Part shown: positions 1 through 8,478 of the stretch, piece by piece
Layout: each line of letters starts with the position of its first letter
Position numbering within the stretch: position 1 is the stretch's first letter
Origin: Syntrophales bacterium
Lineage (GTDB): Bacteria; Desulfobacterota; Syntrophia; Syntrophales; UBA2210
NCBI GenBank assembly: GCA_023228425.1
Contig: JALOBE010000009.1
Location: 1-64,000 of the forward strand
Reading direction: 5' to 3'
DNA length: 64,000 bases
Notes under the pieces: model-generated
The model's input: only the letters and a program-made list of their open reading frames with translations
What the model was told of the DNA's origin: nothing
Databases searched by the model: none
Made by a program: the position numbers and the translations under genes

Positions 1-129
1 TTCCCCCTGATTTTTCCGCCCCCTCCCCCCCGTTCTTACGGCTGTCCCCCCCCCCGTCCTTACGATTGTCCCCTCCCGTCCTTATGGCCGTTCTTCTCCG
101 TTCTTACGACTGCTCCCTCCCGTCCTTAT

Positions 130-385
130 GGCCGCTCTTCTCCGTCATTTCGCCCGCCTCCCTCTGTCATTTCGACCGCAGGGAGAAATCTTTCACCGTG
201 ACGGTACGAAAGAAAGATTTCTCGTCGCTTCGCTCCTCGAAATGACGGAATATAAGCGTTCCTCGAAATGACGGTACTGTGAGTGGTCTCCGAAGTGACG
301 GTGCTGTGCGCGCTCCTCAAAGTGACGGTACCTTGATCGGTCCTCGAAGTGACGGTGCCCTGAGCGGTCCTCGAAATAACGTAAG
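130..385. repeat. Array of GTCATTTCGA / TCGAAATGAC units (gene-free start of window)
   Basis: The first 427 bases hold no credible gene. The first ~125 bases are a C/T-rich run of the degenerate unit CGTTCTTACGRCTGTCCC. From about 145 the units become GTCATTTCGA followed by a G/A-rich stretch ending GAGAAATCTTTC. After position 200 they invert to CTCCTCGAAATGACGG, repeated at roughly 24-27 base intervals with drift. The same motifs recur at five other places in the window, so this is a dispersed repeat family and not a gene. Short open frames inside it (FRGAKRREIF-type peptides) are by-products of the repeat. Confidence 0.8.
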
Positions 386-427
386 ATTCAAAGACTGCAA
401 GGAGTTGTCGTGTTGAAAGGGAGGGGG

Positions 428-1606
428 TCAGAGAAGTACCGCCAGCCGATCAGCCAGCGCGAGACCCCGGCGGGTCGGACGGACCCTTCCGTTGCTGATT
501 TCGAGAAGACGCCCGGCCAGGCACCGCTCCAGGACAGGGCTCCCGAGTTCTCCCGCCGGATCGCCTTCCCGAACGTTCAGCAGGTCCAGGGGAATCCCTT
601 CTCCCGTTCGTAATCCCAGGAAGATTGATTCAAAGCGCAGATCGTCTTCGTCAAGCGTTTCCATATCTTCAACGGGCCGGCGGTTGTCCGCGAGATCAGA
701 GCAGTAGCGGCCAATGGAAGGGTGGTTCCACCAGCGCCGGTTACCGGCAAAAGAATGGGCCGACGGGCCGAGACCGAGGTAGGGGGTGTGGTTCCAGTAC
801 TTCATGTTGTGCAGCGAACGAAATGAAACCCCCCGGGCGAAGTTGGACACCTCGTAATGGATATATCCCATGGACTCAAGATATTCAGAGGTGATCATGA
901 AGAACCGGAATCGCAGATCCTCCCCGGGAAGCCGGTCTTCGCCGGAGGAACACCTTTCGCCGACGGGAGTGCCCGGCTCCGGCGTAAGCTCGTAGCACGA
1001 CAGGTGTTCCGGTTCCGTTCCAGCGGCCCGCCTCAGCGTTTCCATCCAAGATTCAAGGGACTGACCCGGCACGCCGTAGATCAGATCCAGACCGATATTG
1101 CCGAGTCCCGCCGCCCTCATCGCGTCCAGGGCGGCCAGAGCCTCCCCGGCATGATGTCGGCGCCCCAGATAGGCAAGGATGTCGTCATCGAAGGACTGAA
1201 CGCCCAGATTGATCCGGTTCAGGGGAGTGTCGCGGAGAAAAGAACAGAAATCCCGGTCCACGTCACCGGGATTGGCTTCAATTGTGGCCTCGTAGCCGTC
1301 GGTCATGGGAAAGACTTTCCATGAGTCTTCGATCATCTCTTCGAGTTCGCTCCGGCGGAGTACCGACGGTGTTCCCCCACCCAGGTAGAATGTGTCGAAG
1401 GCCTCGAACTCTCCGGCGGTAAGGGTCATCTCACGCTTCAGGGAGTCACGGTACGACGACAGGCGGCTTCGGTCCGTTGTGGAGTAGAATCCGCAGTAGC
1501 TGCATCGCGACGCGCAGAAGGGTACATGGATGTATAACCCGGCGGGCGGGGAAGGGTCATCCGACGGGATTTTCTCCGGATCGGTATCGTCTGATGGGGA
1601 AGTCAC
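428..1606 (-). CDS. hemW: HemW-like radical SAM protein (coproporphyrinogen III oxidase-like, heme chaperone family)
   Basis: A 392-residue radical SAM protein. The N-terminus has YIHVPFCASRCSYCGFYS, whose CxxxCxxC triad binds the SAM 4Fe-4S cluster. It is followed by the family's YLGGGTPS and NLGVQSF motifs and a C-terminal HemW domain. HemW is known to insert heme into respiratory enzymes and is often misannotated as oxygen-independent coproporphyrinogen oxidase; the extra Cys after CxxC typical of HemN is absent (Phe here). The open frame runs back into lepA. I chose a GTG 11 bases after the lepA stop, which gives the family's usual length. Its ribosome site is weak, so the start is uncertain. 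It follows lepA closely and is probably co-transcribed. Confidence 0.9.
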   Translation of the reverse strand: MTSPSDDTDPEKIPSDDPSPPAGLYIHVPFCASRCSYCGFYSTTDRSRLSSYRDSLKREMTLTAGEFEAFDTFYLGGGTPSVLRRSELEEMIEDSWKVFPMTDGYEATIEANPGDVDRDFCSFLRDTPLNRINLGVQSFDDDILAYLGRRHHAGEALAALDAMRAAGLGNIGLDLIYGVPGQSLESWMETLRRAAGTEPEHLSCYELTPEPGTPVGERCSSGEDRLPGEDLRFRFFMITSEYLESMGYIHYEVSNFARGVSFRSLHNMKYWNHTPYLGLGPSAHSFAGNRRWWNHPSIGRYCSDLADNRRPVEDMETLDEDDLRFESIFLGLRTGEGIPLDLLNVREGDPAGELGSPVLERCLAGRLLEISNGRVRPTRRGLALADRLAVLL

Positions 1607-1617
1607 GGTACAGAATC

Positions 1618-3414
1618 TCAAGCCTGGTCGGACTTGAGGATTGCCACGAAGGCGCTCTGGGGAATCGATACGGAACCGACCATTTTCATCCGCTTTTTCC
1701 CCTTCTTCTGTTTTTCCAGAAGTTTTCGCTTTCTGGTAATGTCTCCGCCGTAGCACTTTGCCGTCACGTCTTTCCGGAAGGCCGATATGGTCGACCGGGC
1801 GATGATTTCACCACCGATGGCGCCCTGAATGGCTATCTTGAACATCTGCCGGGGTATCTCTTCCTTGAGACGGTCACAGGCCAGTAAGGCCCGTTCACGG
1901 GCCTTCGAGCGGTGAACGATCTGGGAGAGGGCGTCCACCTTTTCGCCGTTCACCAGTATGTCGAGGAGGACCAGGCTGCTTTCACGGTAGTCGAGGATGT
2001 CGTAATCAAAGGATCCGAATCCCTGGGTTATGGATTTCAGGTTGTCGTAGAAATCGTAAATAACGCTTGCCAGAGGAAGATCAAATCGCAATTCGACCCT
2101 GTCGGGACTGGGATAACTGATGGATGAATCTTCTCCCCGACGGTCTATACACAGCTTCATTACCGCTCCCAGATAGCGTTCGGGAAACATCATGGTCGCC
2201 CGGATGTAGGGTTCATCGGTCCTGATGATGGTGGTGGGATCGGGATAATAGGCGGGGTTTTCGATAAAAACAGTCTTACCGTCTTTGAGGGTGAACCGGT
2301 AACGGACGCTGGGCACGGACAGGATAATGGAGAGGTCATACTCCCGTTCCAGCCGTTCCTGGACGATATCCAGGTGGAGCAGGCCCAGGAAACCGCATCG
2401 GAACCCCTGGCCGAGGGCCACGGATGAATCCTTCTGGTAGGTAAATGACGAATCATTGAGCTTGTATTTTTCCAGGGCCACCGCCAGTTCCTCGTAATCA
2501 TCGGAGGCGATGGGATAGATGGAAGCGAATACAACCGGCCTGGCTTCCTTGAATCCCGGAAGCGGTCCCGCGCAGGGGCGCTGTTCATCGGTGATGGTAT
2601 CGCCCACGGATACGTCTGAAACGGTCTTGATACCCGCGAGCAGATATCCGACGTCGCCCGCCTCGAGGCGGTCCCTCTTTTCCCTGTTCAGCCCGAAGCG
2701 ACCGACCTCTTCGACACGGTAGGCGGTGTTGTTGTGCATGAACATGACAGTCTGGCCGGCCCGCATCGTTCCATCGAAAAGACGACAGTGGACGACGGTC
2801 CCCCTGAAAGCATCGTATTGGGCGTCGAAAATAAGCGCGGACAGGGGCCTGGTGCTGTCGCCCCGGGGAGGCGGAATGCGGGTCACGATGGCTTCGAAAA
2901 TATCCTCGATACCGATACCTTCCTTGGCGGAACAGGGGATGCTGCCGAACGCGTCGAGGCCGAGTTCCGAGTCGATCTGTTCCATCACCTTTTCCACGTC
3001 CGCTGCGGGAAGGTCGATCTTGTTTATGACGGGAATGATCTCCAGGTCATGCTCCATGGCCAGGTACAGGTTTGCCAGGGTCTGGGCCTGGATCCCCTGG
3101 GCCGCGTCGACAAGCAGGAGGACCCCTTCGCAGGAAGCCAGGGATCGGGACACCTCATAGGAGAAATCCACGTGTCCCGGTGTATCGATGAGATTGAGAG
3201 TATAGTTTTTCCCATCACGCCCGAGGTAGGGAAGGGTGATTGCCTGGCTCTTGATGGTAATACCCCGCTCTCGCTCGATGTCCATGGTATCGAGCATCTG
3301 GTCTCTGAAGCTCCGGGTGTCCGCGAGCCCCGTGTGCTGGATCATCCGGTCGGCCAGAGTCGATTTTCCATGGTCGATATGGGCGATGATACTGAAGTTT
3401 CTTATAGTTTCCAT
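1618..3414 (-). CDS. lepA: Elongation factor 4 (LepA), ribosome back-translocating GTPase
   Basis: A 598-residue translational GTPase, the usual LepA length. It has the P-loop AHIDHGKST near residue 11, switch II DTPGHVDF, and NKIDLP for guanine recognition, then EF-G-like domains II, III and V and the LepA C-terminal domain with its basic tail. LepA remodels stalled or mistranslocated ribosomes and is largely cytosolic or membrane-associated. The start at METIRNFS is chosen because the family begins here. The frame extends 24 codons further upstream, but that stretch contains the adk terminator hairpin. The gene lies between adk and hemW, all leftward. Confidence 0.97.
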   Translation of the reverse strand: METIRNFSIIAHIDHGKSTLADRMIQHTGLADTRSFRDQMLDTMDIERERGITIKSQAITLPYLGRDGKNYTLNLIDTPGHVDFSYEVSRSLASCEGVLLLVDAAQGIQAQTLANLYLAMEHDLEIIPVINKIDLPAADVEKVMEQIDSELGLDAFGSIPCSAKEGIGIEDIFEAIVTRIPPPRGDSTRPLSALIFDAQYDAFRGTVVHCRLFDGTMRAGQTVMFMHNNTAYRVEEVGRFGLNREKRDRLEAGDVGYLLAGIKTVSDVSVGDTITDEQRPCAGPLPGFKEARPVVFASIYPIASDDYEELAVALEKYKLNDSSFTYQKDSSVALGQGFRCGFLGLLHLDIVQERLEREYDLSIILSVPSVRYRFTLKDGKTVFIENPAYYPDPTTIIRTDEPYIRATMMFPERYLGAVMKLCIDRRGEDSSISYPSPDRVELRFDLPLASVIYDFYDNLKSITQGFGSFDYDILDYRESSLVLLDILVNGEKVDALSQIVHRSKARERALLACDRLKEEIPRQMFKIAIQGAIGGEIIARSTISAFRKDVTAKCYGGDITRKRKLLEKQKKGKKRMKMVGSVSIPQSAFVAILKSDQA

Positions 3415-3431
3415 ACTGCGCCTTTGAGTAA

Positions 3432-3461
3432 AAAAGCCTTCCGGCGAAAGGGAAGGCTTTT
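3432..3461 (-). terminator. Rho-independent terminator after adk
   Basis: AAAAGCCTTCC (3432-3442) and GGAAGGCTTTT (3451-3461) form an 11-bp stem around an 8-base loop. Read leftward, a run of six T follows. It lies between the end of adk and the start of lepA, so it probably ends or attenuates adk transcription before lepA. Confidence 0.8.
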
Positions 3462-3487
3462 GTAAACCTGCAACAGGGCTTGACACC

Positions 3488-4159
3488 CTATCCGAGCTTT
3501 TTCAGAAGCTCCTCTGAAACTTCTGAAACCCCCGGACTGCCGTTGACACCTATGACGGCCACACGTTCCTTGAAATAGTTGATGGCCGCCGTGGTGCCCG
3601 TCCGGGCATCATAGTAAATATTGTGACGTTTATCAATGGCGCTTTCGTCCTGGTCATCGGCACGGGTCGACAGCTCGCCGCCGCAGACACGGCAGACATA
3701 GGTGCCGTTCTTTTCAACGGGCTTTATGGCGTCGATATAGATGTTGTTGGGGTGGTTGTTGTCATTGGCGCAAAGACGCCGGCCCATGATGCGGTTCTTG
3801 GCTATTTCCCGGTCCAGCTCGATTTCGATAACATAATTAAGAGGGATATTCTCCTTCGACAGCGCGTCATACATGGCCTCAGCCTGGGCCAGGTTCCGGG
3901 GGAAACCGTCAAGAAGCCACCCGCTTGCGCAATCGGGCTCCTTGATGCGGTTCAGAATCATGGGGATGGTGATATCGTCAGGAACCAGTTCTCCCTTGTC
4001 TATGAAGGCCTTTGCCCGTATGCCGAGATCGGTGCCGCCGGCGATATTCTGCCTGAATATAACGCCCGTTTCAATATGCGGAACTCCGTATTTTTTCTGA
4101 ACGACCGCTCCCTGGGTGCCCTTGCCGCTTCCGTTGGGTCCGAAAATAAGAATGTTCAT
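3488..4159 (-). CDS. adk: Adenylate kinase with Desulfovibrio-type LID
   Basis: A 223-residue enzyme interconverting ATP+AMP and 2 ADP in the cytosol. The P-loop GPNGSGKGTQ starts at residue 8, and DGFPRN, the AMP/adenine-site motif, lies mid-protein. The LID region is longer than in E. coli: it contains CANDNNHPNNIYIDAIKP followed by CRVCGG, so three cysteines could bind zinc. A LID of this kind is familiar from Desulfovibrio adenylate kinases. The start MNILIFGPNG is the family start, with AAAGGAGTATCAC just upstream as a strong ribosome site. It stands about 100 bases from panB and is followed by a terminator. Confidence 0.96.
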   Translation of the reverse strand: MNILIFGPNGSGKGTQGAVVQKKYGVPHIETGVIFRQNIAGGTDLGIRAKAFIDKGELVPDDITIPMILNRIKEPDCASGWLLDGFPRNLAQAEAMYDALSKENIPLNYVIEIELDREIAKNRIMGRRLCANDNNHPNNIYIDAIKPVEKNGTYVCRVCGGELSTRADDQDESAIDKRHNIYYDARTGTTAAINYFKERVAVIGVNGSPGVSEVSEELLKKLG

Positions 4160-4262
4160 GTGATACTCCTTTCGAAAAAGAGTGATGGAGCTGAAAACGA
4201 GCTTTCTTATAAGAAATTATTCAGAACATGGCAAGAAAAAAGAAAAACCGCCCCTCTGTCCG

Positions 4263-5078
4263 TCAGGAGTAGTGCTCCGGTCCCGGAAATGTGCCCTCCT
4301 TGACTTCCCGTACGTATTCTTCAAAGGCACGCTTGGCGCCGCTCCCCAGGTCTGCGTATTTCTTGACGAATTTCGGCGTGAACCGCTCGAACATGCCAAG
4401 CATGTCGTTGACTACGAGAACCTGGCCGTCGCAGTATGGGCCCGCGCCGATGCCGATGGTGGGGATGGAAAGGGATTCGGAGATATCTTTCGCGAGCATC
4501 GCGGGAACGACTTCGAGAACCACAGAAAAAGCTCCGGCCTCTTCCATTATGAGGGCGTCCTCCTTGATGCGCTGTGCCGCCTCGACGGTTTTGCCCTGCA
4601 TCTTGAAACCGCCCATCTGGTGTACCGACTGGGGTGTCAGACCCAGATGGCCCATAACGGGGATTCCCGCCTCCGTTATCCTGCGCACGACTTCCGCCAC
4701 TTCGCGACCGCCTTCAAGTTTAACGCCATGGGCTCCGGCCTCTTTCATAAACCGCGAGGCGTTCAATAAACCGCTTTCCACCGACGCCTGATAGGACATG
4801 AAGGGCATGTCACCCAGAACCATGGGCCGCTGAGCTCCGCGGGTAACGGACTTCGTGTGAAGTATCATCTCGTCCATCGTTACGGGCAGTGTGCTTTCGT
4901 AGCCAAGAACGACCATGCCCAGCGAGTCGCCCACGAGGATCATATCCAGCCCCATCTCATCCATCAGAACCGCCGTGTTGTAATCGTAGGCGGTAAGCAT
5001 GGTGATTTTTTCACCCTTCCTCTTCATATCCATGATAGTGGTCTTTGTTACCTGCCGGGTTGGTCCCTGCTTACTCAT
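4263..5078 (-). CDS. panB: 3-methyl-2-oxobutanoate hydroxymethyltransferase
   Basis: A 271-residue enzyme making ketopantoate from 2-oxoisovalerate and 5,10-methylene-THF, the first committed step of pantothenate and CoA synthesis. Family motifs are visible: LTAYDY near residue 30, VGDSLGMV near 50, KLEGG mid-protein, MGHLGLTPQS, and IGIGAG with CDGQVLV toward the C-terminus. Length is typical. Its start overlaps the end of the DUF2520 gene by 8 bases, which implies translational coupling. Confidence 0.96.
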   Translation of the reverse strand: MSKQGPTRQVTKTTIMDMKRKGEKITMLTAYDYNTAVLMDEMGLDMILVGDSLGMVVLGYESTLPVTMDEMILHTKSVTRGAQRPMVLGDMPFMSYQASVESGLLNASRFMKEAGAHGVKLEGGREVAEVVRRITEAGIPVMGHLGLTPQSVHQMGGFKMQGKTVEAAQRIKEDALIMEEAGAFSVVLEVVPAMLAKDISESLSIPTIGIGAGPYCDGQVLVVNDMLGMFERFTPKFVKKYADLGSGAKRAFEEYVREVKEGTFPGPEHYS

Positions 5079-5958
5079 GATTGCCTTCTCCTTTCAGAAG
5101 AGAGTCAAGTTCTTTTCCTTTTTCTTCCGATATGGTCTCCATATTTCGGGCGATGCCGACAGCGACGCGCCCGAGTTCCCTGTAGAGCGTCAGAAATTGG
5201 GGAGCTTTCGCCTCCAGGACTGCCAGGTGTTTTTCAATGGTCCGCAGATCTCCCCGGGCGACAGGCCCTGTCAGCGCCCCCGCGATTCCCCTTGCTTCCA
5301 TGTTGGAGATGGTTCCCCGTACAAGGGGCCAGAAGGCCCGGATCGCGTCATCCGGGGTAAATCCCAGGATTCCGTACAGGGACGTGACGATATGCATGAG
5401 CGAAACGAGATAATTCGAGGCCACACAGGCGGCCGCGTGGTACAGGGGCTTGTCGGCGTCTTCGACAAAGAAGGGTATGCCTCCCAGGTCGGCAACGACC
5501 TGTACGGCCCAGTCGCGAATGTCATCCTGGGCGGTAATGGCGAAGGTGCTCCCCGGAATATTCTTGATAACGGCGGCCACGTCCACGAAAGACTGCAGGG
5601 GGTGGATGGTTGCCGTTGAAGCTCCTGCCTTCCGCGCCGGTTCCAGAAGATCAAGACCGCCGGCACCGCTCATGTGGATGACCCGCTTGCCCGGTCCCAG
5701 GACTCCCTGTCCGGCGATTTCGAGGCAGACCGGGGCGATTATGTCATCGGTGGTAGTTATGAATACGGCGTCAGCGAGCGCGGCAGCCTCGGCGGCAGAA
5801 GCGCAGGCCCGCCCCCCTGTGTATTCAAGGGCCCGGGCAAGCGCGTTCTCTGATATATCGGCCAGGGCGACCACGGGGTATCCTTTTAACCGCAGAAGAT
5901 ATCCCGTCGCCGTTCCAACCTTGCCGGCTCCTATGATCGCCACGGAGTCCCGTTGCAT
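5071..5958 (-). CDS. Rossmann-fold/DUF2520 dehydrogenase-like protein coupled to panB
   Basis: A 295-residue protein with an N-terminal NAD(P)-binding Rossmann domain (IIGAGKVGTATGYLL near residue 8; HMSGAGGLDLL further on) and a C-terminal helical DUF2520 domain starting near IHPLQSF. The arrangement resembles ketopantoate or hydroxyacid reductases. Family members are often placed next to panB, so a role as ketopantoate reductase (PanE substitute) is plausible but is an inference. The start MQRDSVAII follows GAAAGGGGAAACC; the longer frame upstream spans a terminator hairpin and is not used. It is first in a two-gene operon with panB. Confidence 0.85.
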   Translation of the reverse strand: MQRDSVAIIGAGKVGTATGYLLRLKGYPVVALADISENALARALEYTGGRACASAAEAAALADAVFITTTDDIIAPVCLEIAGQGVLGPGKRVIHMSGAGGLDLLEPARKAGASTATIHPLQSFVDVAAVIKNIPGSTFAITAQDDIRDWAVQVVADLGGIPFFVEDADKPLYHAAACVASNYLVSLMHIVTSLYGILGFTPDDAIRAFWPLVRGTISNMEARGIAGALTGPVARGDLRTIEKHLAVLEAKAPQFLTLYRELGRVAVGIARNMETISEEKGKELDSLLKGEGNHE

Positions 5959-5999
5959 GGTTTCCCCTTTCCTCTTCTGTGCCCGCCGGTCTCCGAAAA

Positions 6000-6031
6000 A
6001 AAACCCTTCGGACTGATGTCGGAAGGGTTTT
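6000..6031 (-). terminator. Terminator hairpin in the leader of the DUF2520-panB operon
   Basis: AAAACCCTTC (6000-6009) pairs with GAAGGGTTTT (6022-6031); read leftward it ends in a run of eight T. It lies about 40 bases before the DUF2520 start codon and about 60 bases after a predicted promoter. It must therefore act either as an attenuator or as the end of a short separate RNA. Confidence 0.7.
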
Positions 6032-6098
6032 CGGCCGTGCGGCAGGATGTTCATTGACCCGTTCGTCCCAGTCCCGGTGAGGATCCAAGCGAGCATAG

Positions 6099-6128
6099 AA
6101 CCTACCATGAAGAATGTTTCATTGTCAA
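6099..6128 (-). promoter_or_regulatory. Predicted sigma-70 promoter for the DUF2520-panB leader
   Basis: Leftward strand: perfect -35 TTGACA (6128-6123), 18-base spacer, -10 TAGGTT (6104-6099). Transcription would start near 6092 and run about 95 bases into the terminator-like hairpin at 6000-6031. The -10 is only a moderate match. Confidence 0.5.
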
Positions 6129-6203
6129 TGCCGCCCGGTGCCGGTGGATGCCCTTTTTATTGTGTAAGCCGGGTACGAGGTGCTATAGTGGTGTGACCGG
6201 AAT

Positions 6204-6872
6204 ATGAAGGGAATACCGTTTTCGAACATGATCGACGTAGATTTTATGGTCTTTGACTTTGACGGAACACTGGTTCAGACGGCTCAGGATATCGCCGCGG
6301 CCCTGAATCACGCTCTGACCGCCCTGGGGGCTCCCCGGCTCGATGATGAAGCCGTCCGTCGCTATGTCGGTGACGGCCTTCACAAGCTGATCGAACGGGC
6401 ACTCGGCCCTGAACGGGAGACCCTGCATGCCCGGGCCCTCGACCTGTTCATGGAATACTACGATGAACACCTGCTGGATACAACGGTTCTCTACCCGGGT
6501 GTCATGGAGATGCTGGAGCATTTCCGGGACACCAGAAAAATTATTGTCACCAACAAGATGGAATCCTTTACTCTGAAAATAGCCCGCGGCCTCGCCATCG
6601 ATGGATTCTTCGACGCCATTATCGGTCGGGACTCCGGGGGGCCGGTGAAACCTGATCAGCGTCTTCTTCAGCCCTTTCTGCAGCGCTTCGCCCTGTCGAA
6701 AGACCGGACTGTTGTTATCGGTGACGGCGTGAATGATCTGCTCCTGGCGAAAAACACCGGTGTTCTGAGCTGCGCCTTTCTCGCCGGTCTCACGGACAGG
6801 ATGGTGCTCCTTTCTCTGCGGCCCGACTATTGCTGCGAGGACATGGGAGACGTGAGGGCTCTGTTCCGGTGA
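6204..6872 (+). CDS. gph: HAD-family phosphatase, phosphoglycolate phosphatase-like
   Basis: A 222-residue HAD hydrolase of the Gph type. Motif I is FDFDGTLVQ near residue 17, with the nucleophile and acid/base aspartates. Motif II is the VTNK segment. The GGPVKPDQ segment corresponds to the motif III lysine region, and VIGDGVNDLLLA is motif IV. The cap between motifs I and II is helical. The likely substrate is 2-phosphoglycolate or a related small phosphoester; specificity cannot be read from sequence. An alternative in-frame start lies 24 bases downstream. It is followed 22 bases later by tilS. Confidence 0.85.
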   Translation: MKGIPFSNMIDVDFMVFDFDGTLVQTAQDIAAALNHALTALGAPRLDDEAVRRYVGDGLHKLIERALGPERETLHARALDLFMEYYDEHLLDTTVLYPGVMEMLEHFRDTRKIIVTNKMESFTLKIARGLAIDGFFDAIIGRDSGGPVKPDQRLLQPFLQRFALSKDRTVVIGDGVNDLLLAKNTGVLSCAFLAGLTDRMVLLSLRPDYCCEDMGDVRALFR

Positions 6873-6894
6873 CGAAGGTGAAGCGGGGGAGATC

Positions 6895-8298
6895 ATGATC
6901 CTGTCGAAGGTGCGAAAAACCATTGAAACACAGGGGATGATTGAAGAGGGAGACCGGGTCGGTGTCGCCCTGTCGGGTGGAGCCGACTCGGTGGCGTTGC
7001 TGTTTCTTCTGAACGATCTGGCCGTCCCCATGGGTTTCTCCATCACTGCCATCCATGTCAACCATGGCCTGCGAGGTGCCGAATCGGACCGTGACGAGGC
7101 GTTTGCCCGGCAGACGGCAGAAATGCTCGCTCTGCCCATACAGACCAGAGCCGTGGCATCCGGCGCCCTGGCCGCCGGGAGGAGAGGTCCCTCCCTGGAA
7201 GACCGTGCCAGGACAGAGCGCTACCGCATATTTGAAGAACTCCGAAGTTCGCTGAACCTCTCGAAACTCGCACTGGGCCACACGTCGGACGACCAGGCGG
7301 AGACGATCATCATGAAGTTCCTTCGGGGATCGGGGCTTGCCGGGTTGCGGGGGATGCTTCCTCTGCGGGACGGCTTTTACATCCGTCCCCTATTGGACAC
7401 GACACGTCGGGATGTTCTGGCCTTCCTGGAGGAGCGAAACCTGCCCTTCGTTACCGACTCGTCAAACGCCGATCAGCGGTTTCTGAGAAACAGGGTGCGC
7501 ATGACGATTCTTCCCGGTCTGGCGGCTTCCTGCAATCCGAACCTGGTCGGAACGCTATGCAGGATGGCGGCGATCATCAGAGATGAAGAGGATTTCCTGG
7601 AGTGTATGGTCCGGGAATCCATGGCTTCACTGGATGTCACCGGAGACGGGCCGTTCTATGATATAGATGTCATTGAGTTGCGTGCCCTCCACAGGGCATT
7701 GGGACGACGGCTGATCAGAAAATGCCTGGAAACCTCTCGGGGGACGGGCGGGGAGCATGGATTCGACCACGTCGAAGCCGTCCTCGCTCTGGCGCGAGGG
7801 GACAACCCTTCCGGCCGGGTGGTCCTGGGAGGCGGGCTCAGGGTACGCCGGGAATACGACAGACTCATCATTGAAGCCGACGACCCGTCGAAGTCCGCCG
7901 GGGAAGCGGTACGGGGGAGAGCCTTTTCCCATACCGCGGTCGTTCCGGGCCTTACACAGATTGAGGAGATATCACGCGCGATTTCTCTGGTCATGGTGGA
8001 TCGGGAGTCCGTTGATTTCAGAAATTCCCGGCATGTCTATATGAATGCCGATGCCGTCGAGGGTCCGCTGACGGTACGGAGCGCGCTGTCGGGCGACAGG
8101 ATCCAGCCCCTGGGCATGAAGGGCCACAAAAAACTCAAGTCTCTTTTTATCGACGCGAAAATCCCCCGGCACCAACGGCACCGCATACCCGTGCTTGCCG
8201 ATGACCGTTCCGTCATCTGGGTTCCCGGTATCTGTCTCAGTGAACGCGTCAGGATCGGGGAGGATACCGGGCGGGTGCTGAAGGCAGATTTAATTTGA
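6895..8298 (+). CDS. tilS: tRNA(Ile)-lysidine synthetase
   Basis: A 467-residue PP-loop ATPase that converts C34 of the CAU-anticodon isoleucine tRNA to lysidine so that it reads AUA. The PP-loop motif is LSGGADSVAL near residue 27. HVNHGLRG and GHTSDDQAET follow, and SNADQRFLRNRVR is a family hallmark. The C-terminal TilS domain is present (RSALSGDRIQPLGMKGHKKL, then RIPVLAD). Length is typical. It is preceded closely by gph and followed by ftsH after a 180-base gap, the common tilS-ftsH order. Confidence 0.95.
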   Translation: MILSKVRKTIETQGMIEEGDRVGVALSGGADSVALLFLLNDLAVPMGFSITAIHVNHGLRGAESDRDEAFARQTAEMLALPIQTRAVASGALAAGRRGPSLEDRARTERYRIFEELRSSLNLSKLALGHTSDDQAETIIMKFLRGSGLAGLRGMLPLRDGFYIRPLLDTTRRDVLAFLEERNLPFVTDSSNADQRFLRNRVRMTILPGLAASCNPNLVGTLCRMAAIIRDEEDFLECMVRESMASLDVTGDGPFYDIDVIELRALHRALGRRLIRKCLETSRGTGGEHGFDHVEAVLALARGDNPSGRVVLGGGLRVRREYDRLIIEADDPSKSAGEAVRGRAFSHTAVVPGLTQIEEISRAISLVMVDRESVDFRNSRHVYMNADAVEGPLTVRSALSGDRIQPLGMKGHKKLKSLFIDAKIPRHQRHRIPVLADDRSVIWVPGICLSERVRIGEDTGRVLKADLI

Positions 8299-8478
8299 AA
8301 TTTTTATTGATTTCTGGTTAATGGGGGCCAGTGAATGTGCCGATGCAGCGATGAGCAATGGTCGTCTCACCATCCCCCTGACATTCCCTGAACGCAGGCT
8401 TTTATTAACCATGCCCTTTTGGGAGCTTCTATAGTATAAGGGGGATTGCAGAGTACCTGAAGAGGAGTACCGGCAAGA

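Noticed and set aside
6000..6128. 6S RNA or SRP RNA in the leader before the DUF2520 gene
   Set aside because: The SRP loop signature (GGAAG/AGCA) and the 6S central bulge pattern are not visible; the predicted transcript of about 95 bases is also short for 6S.
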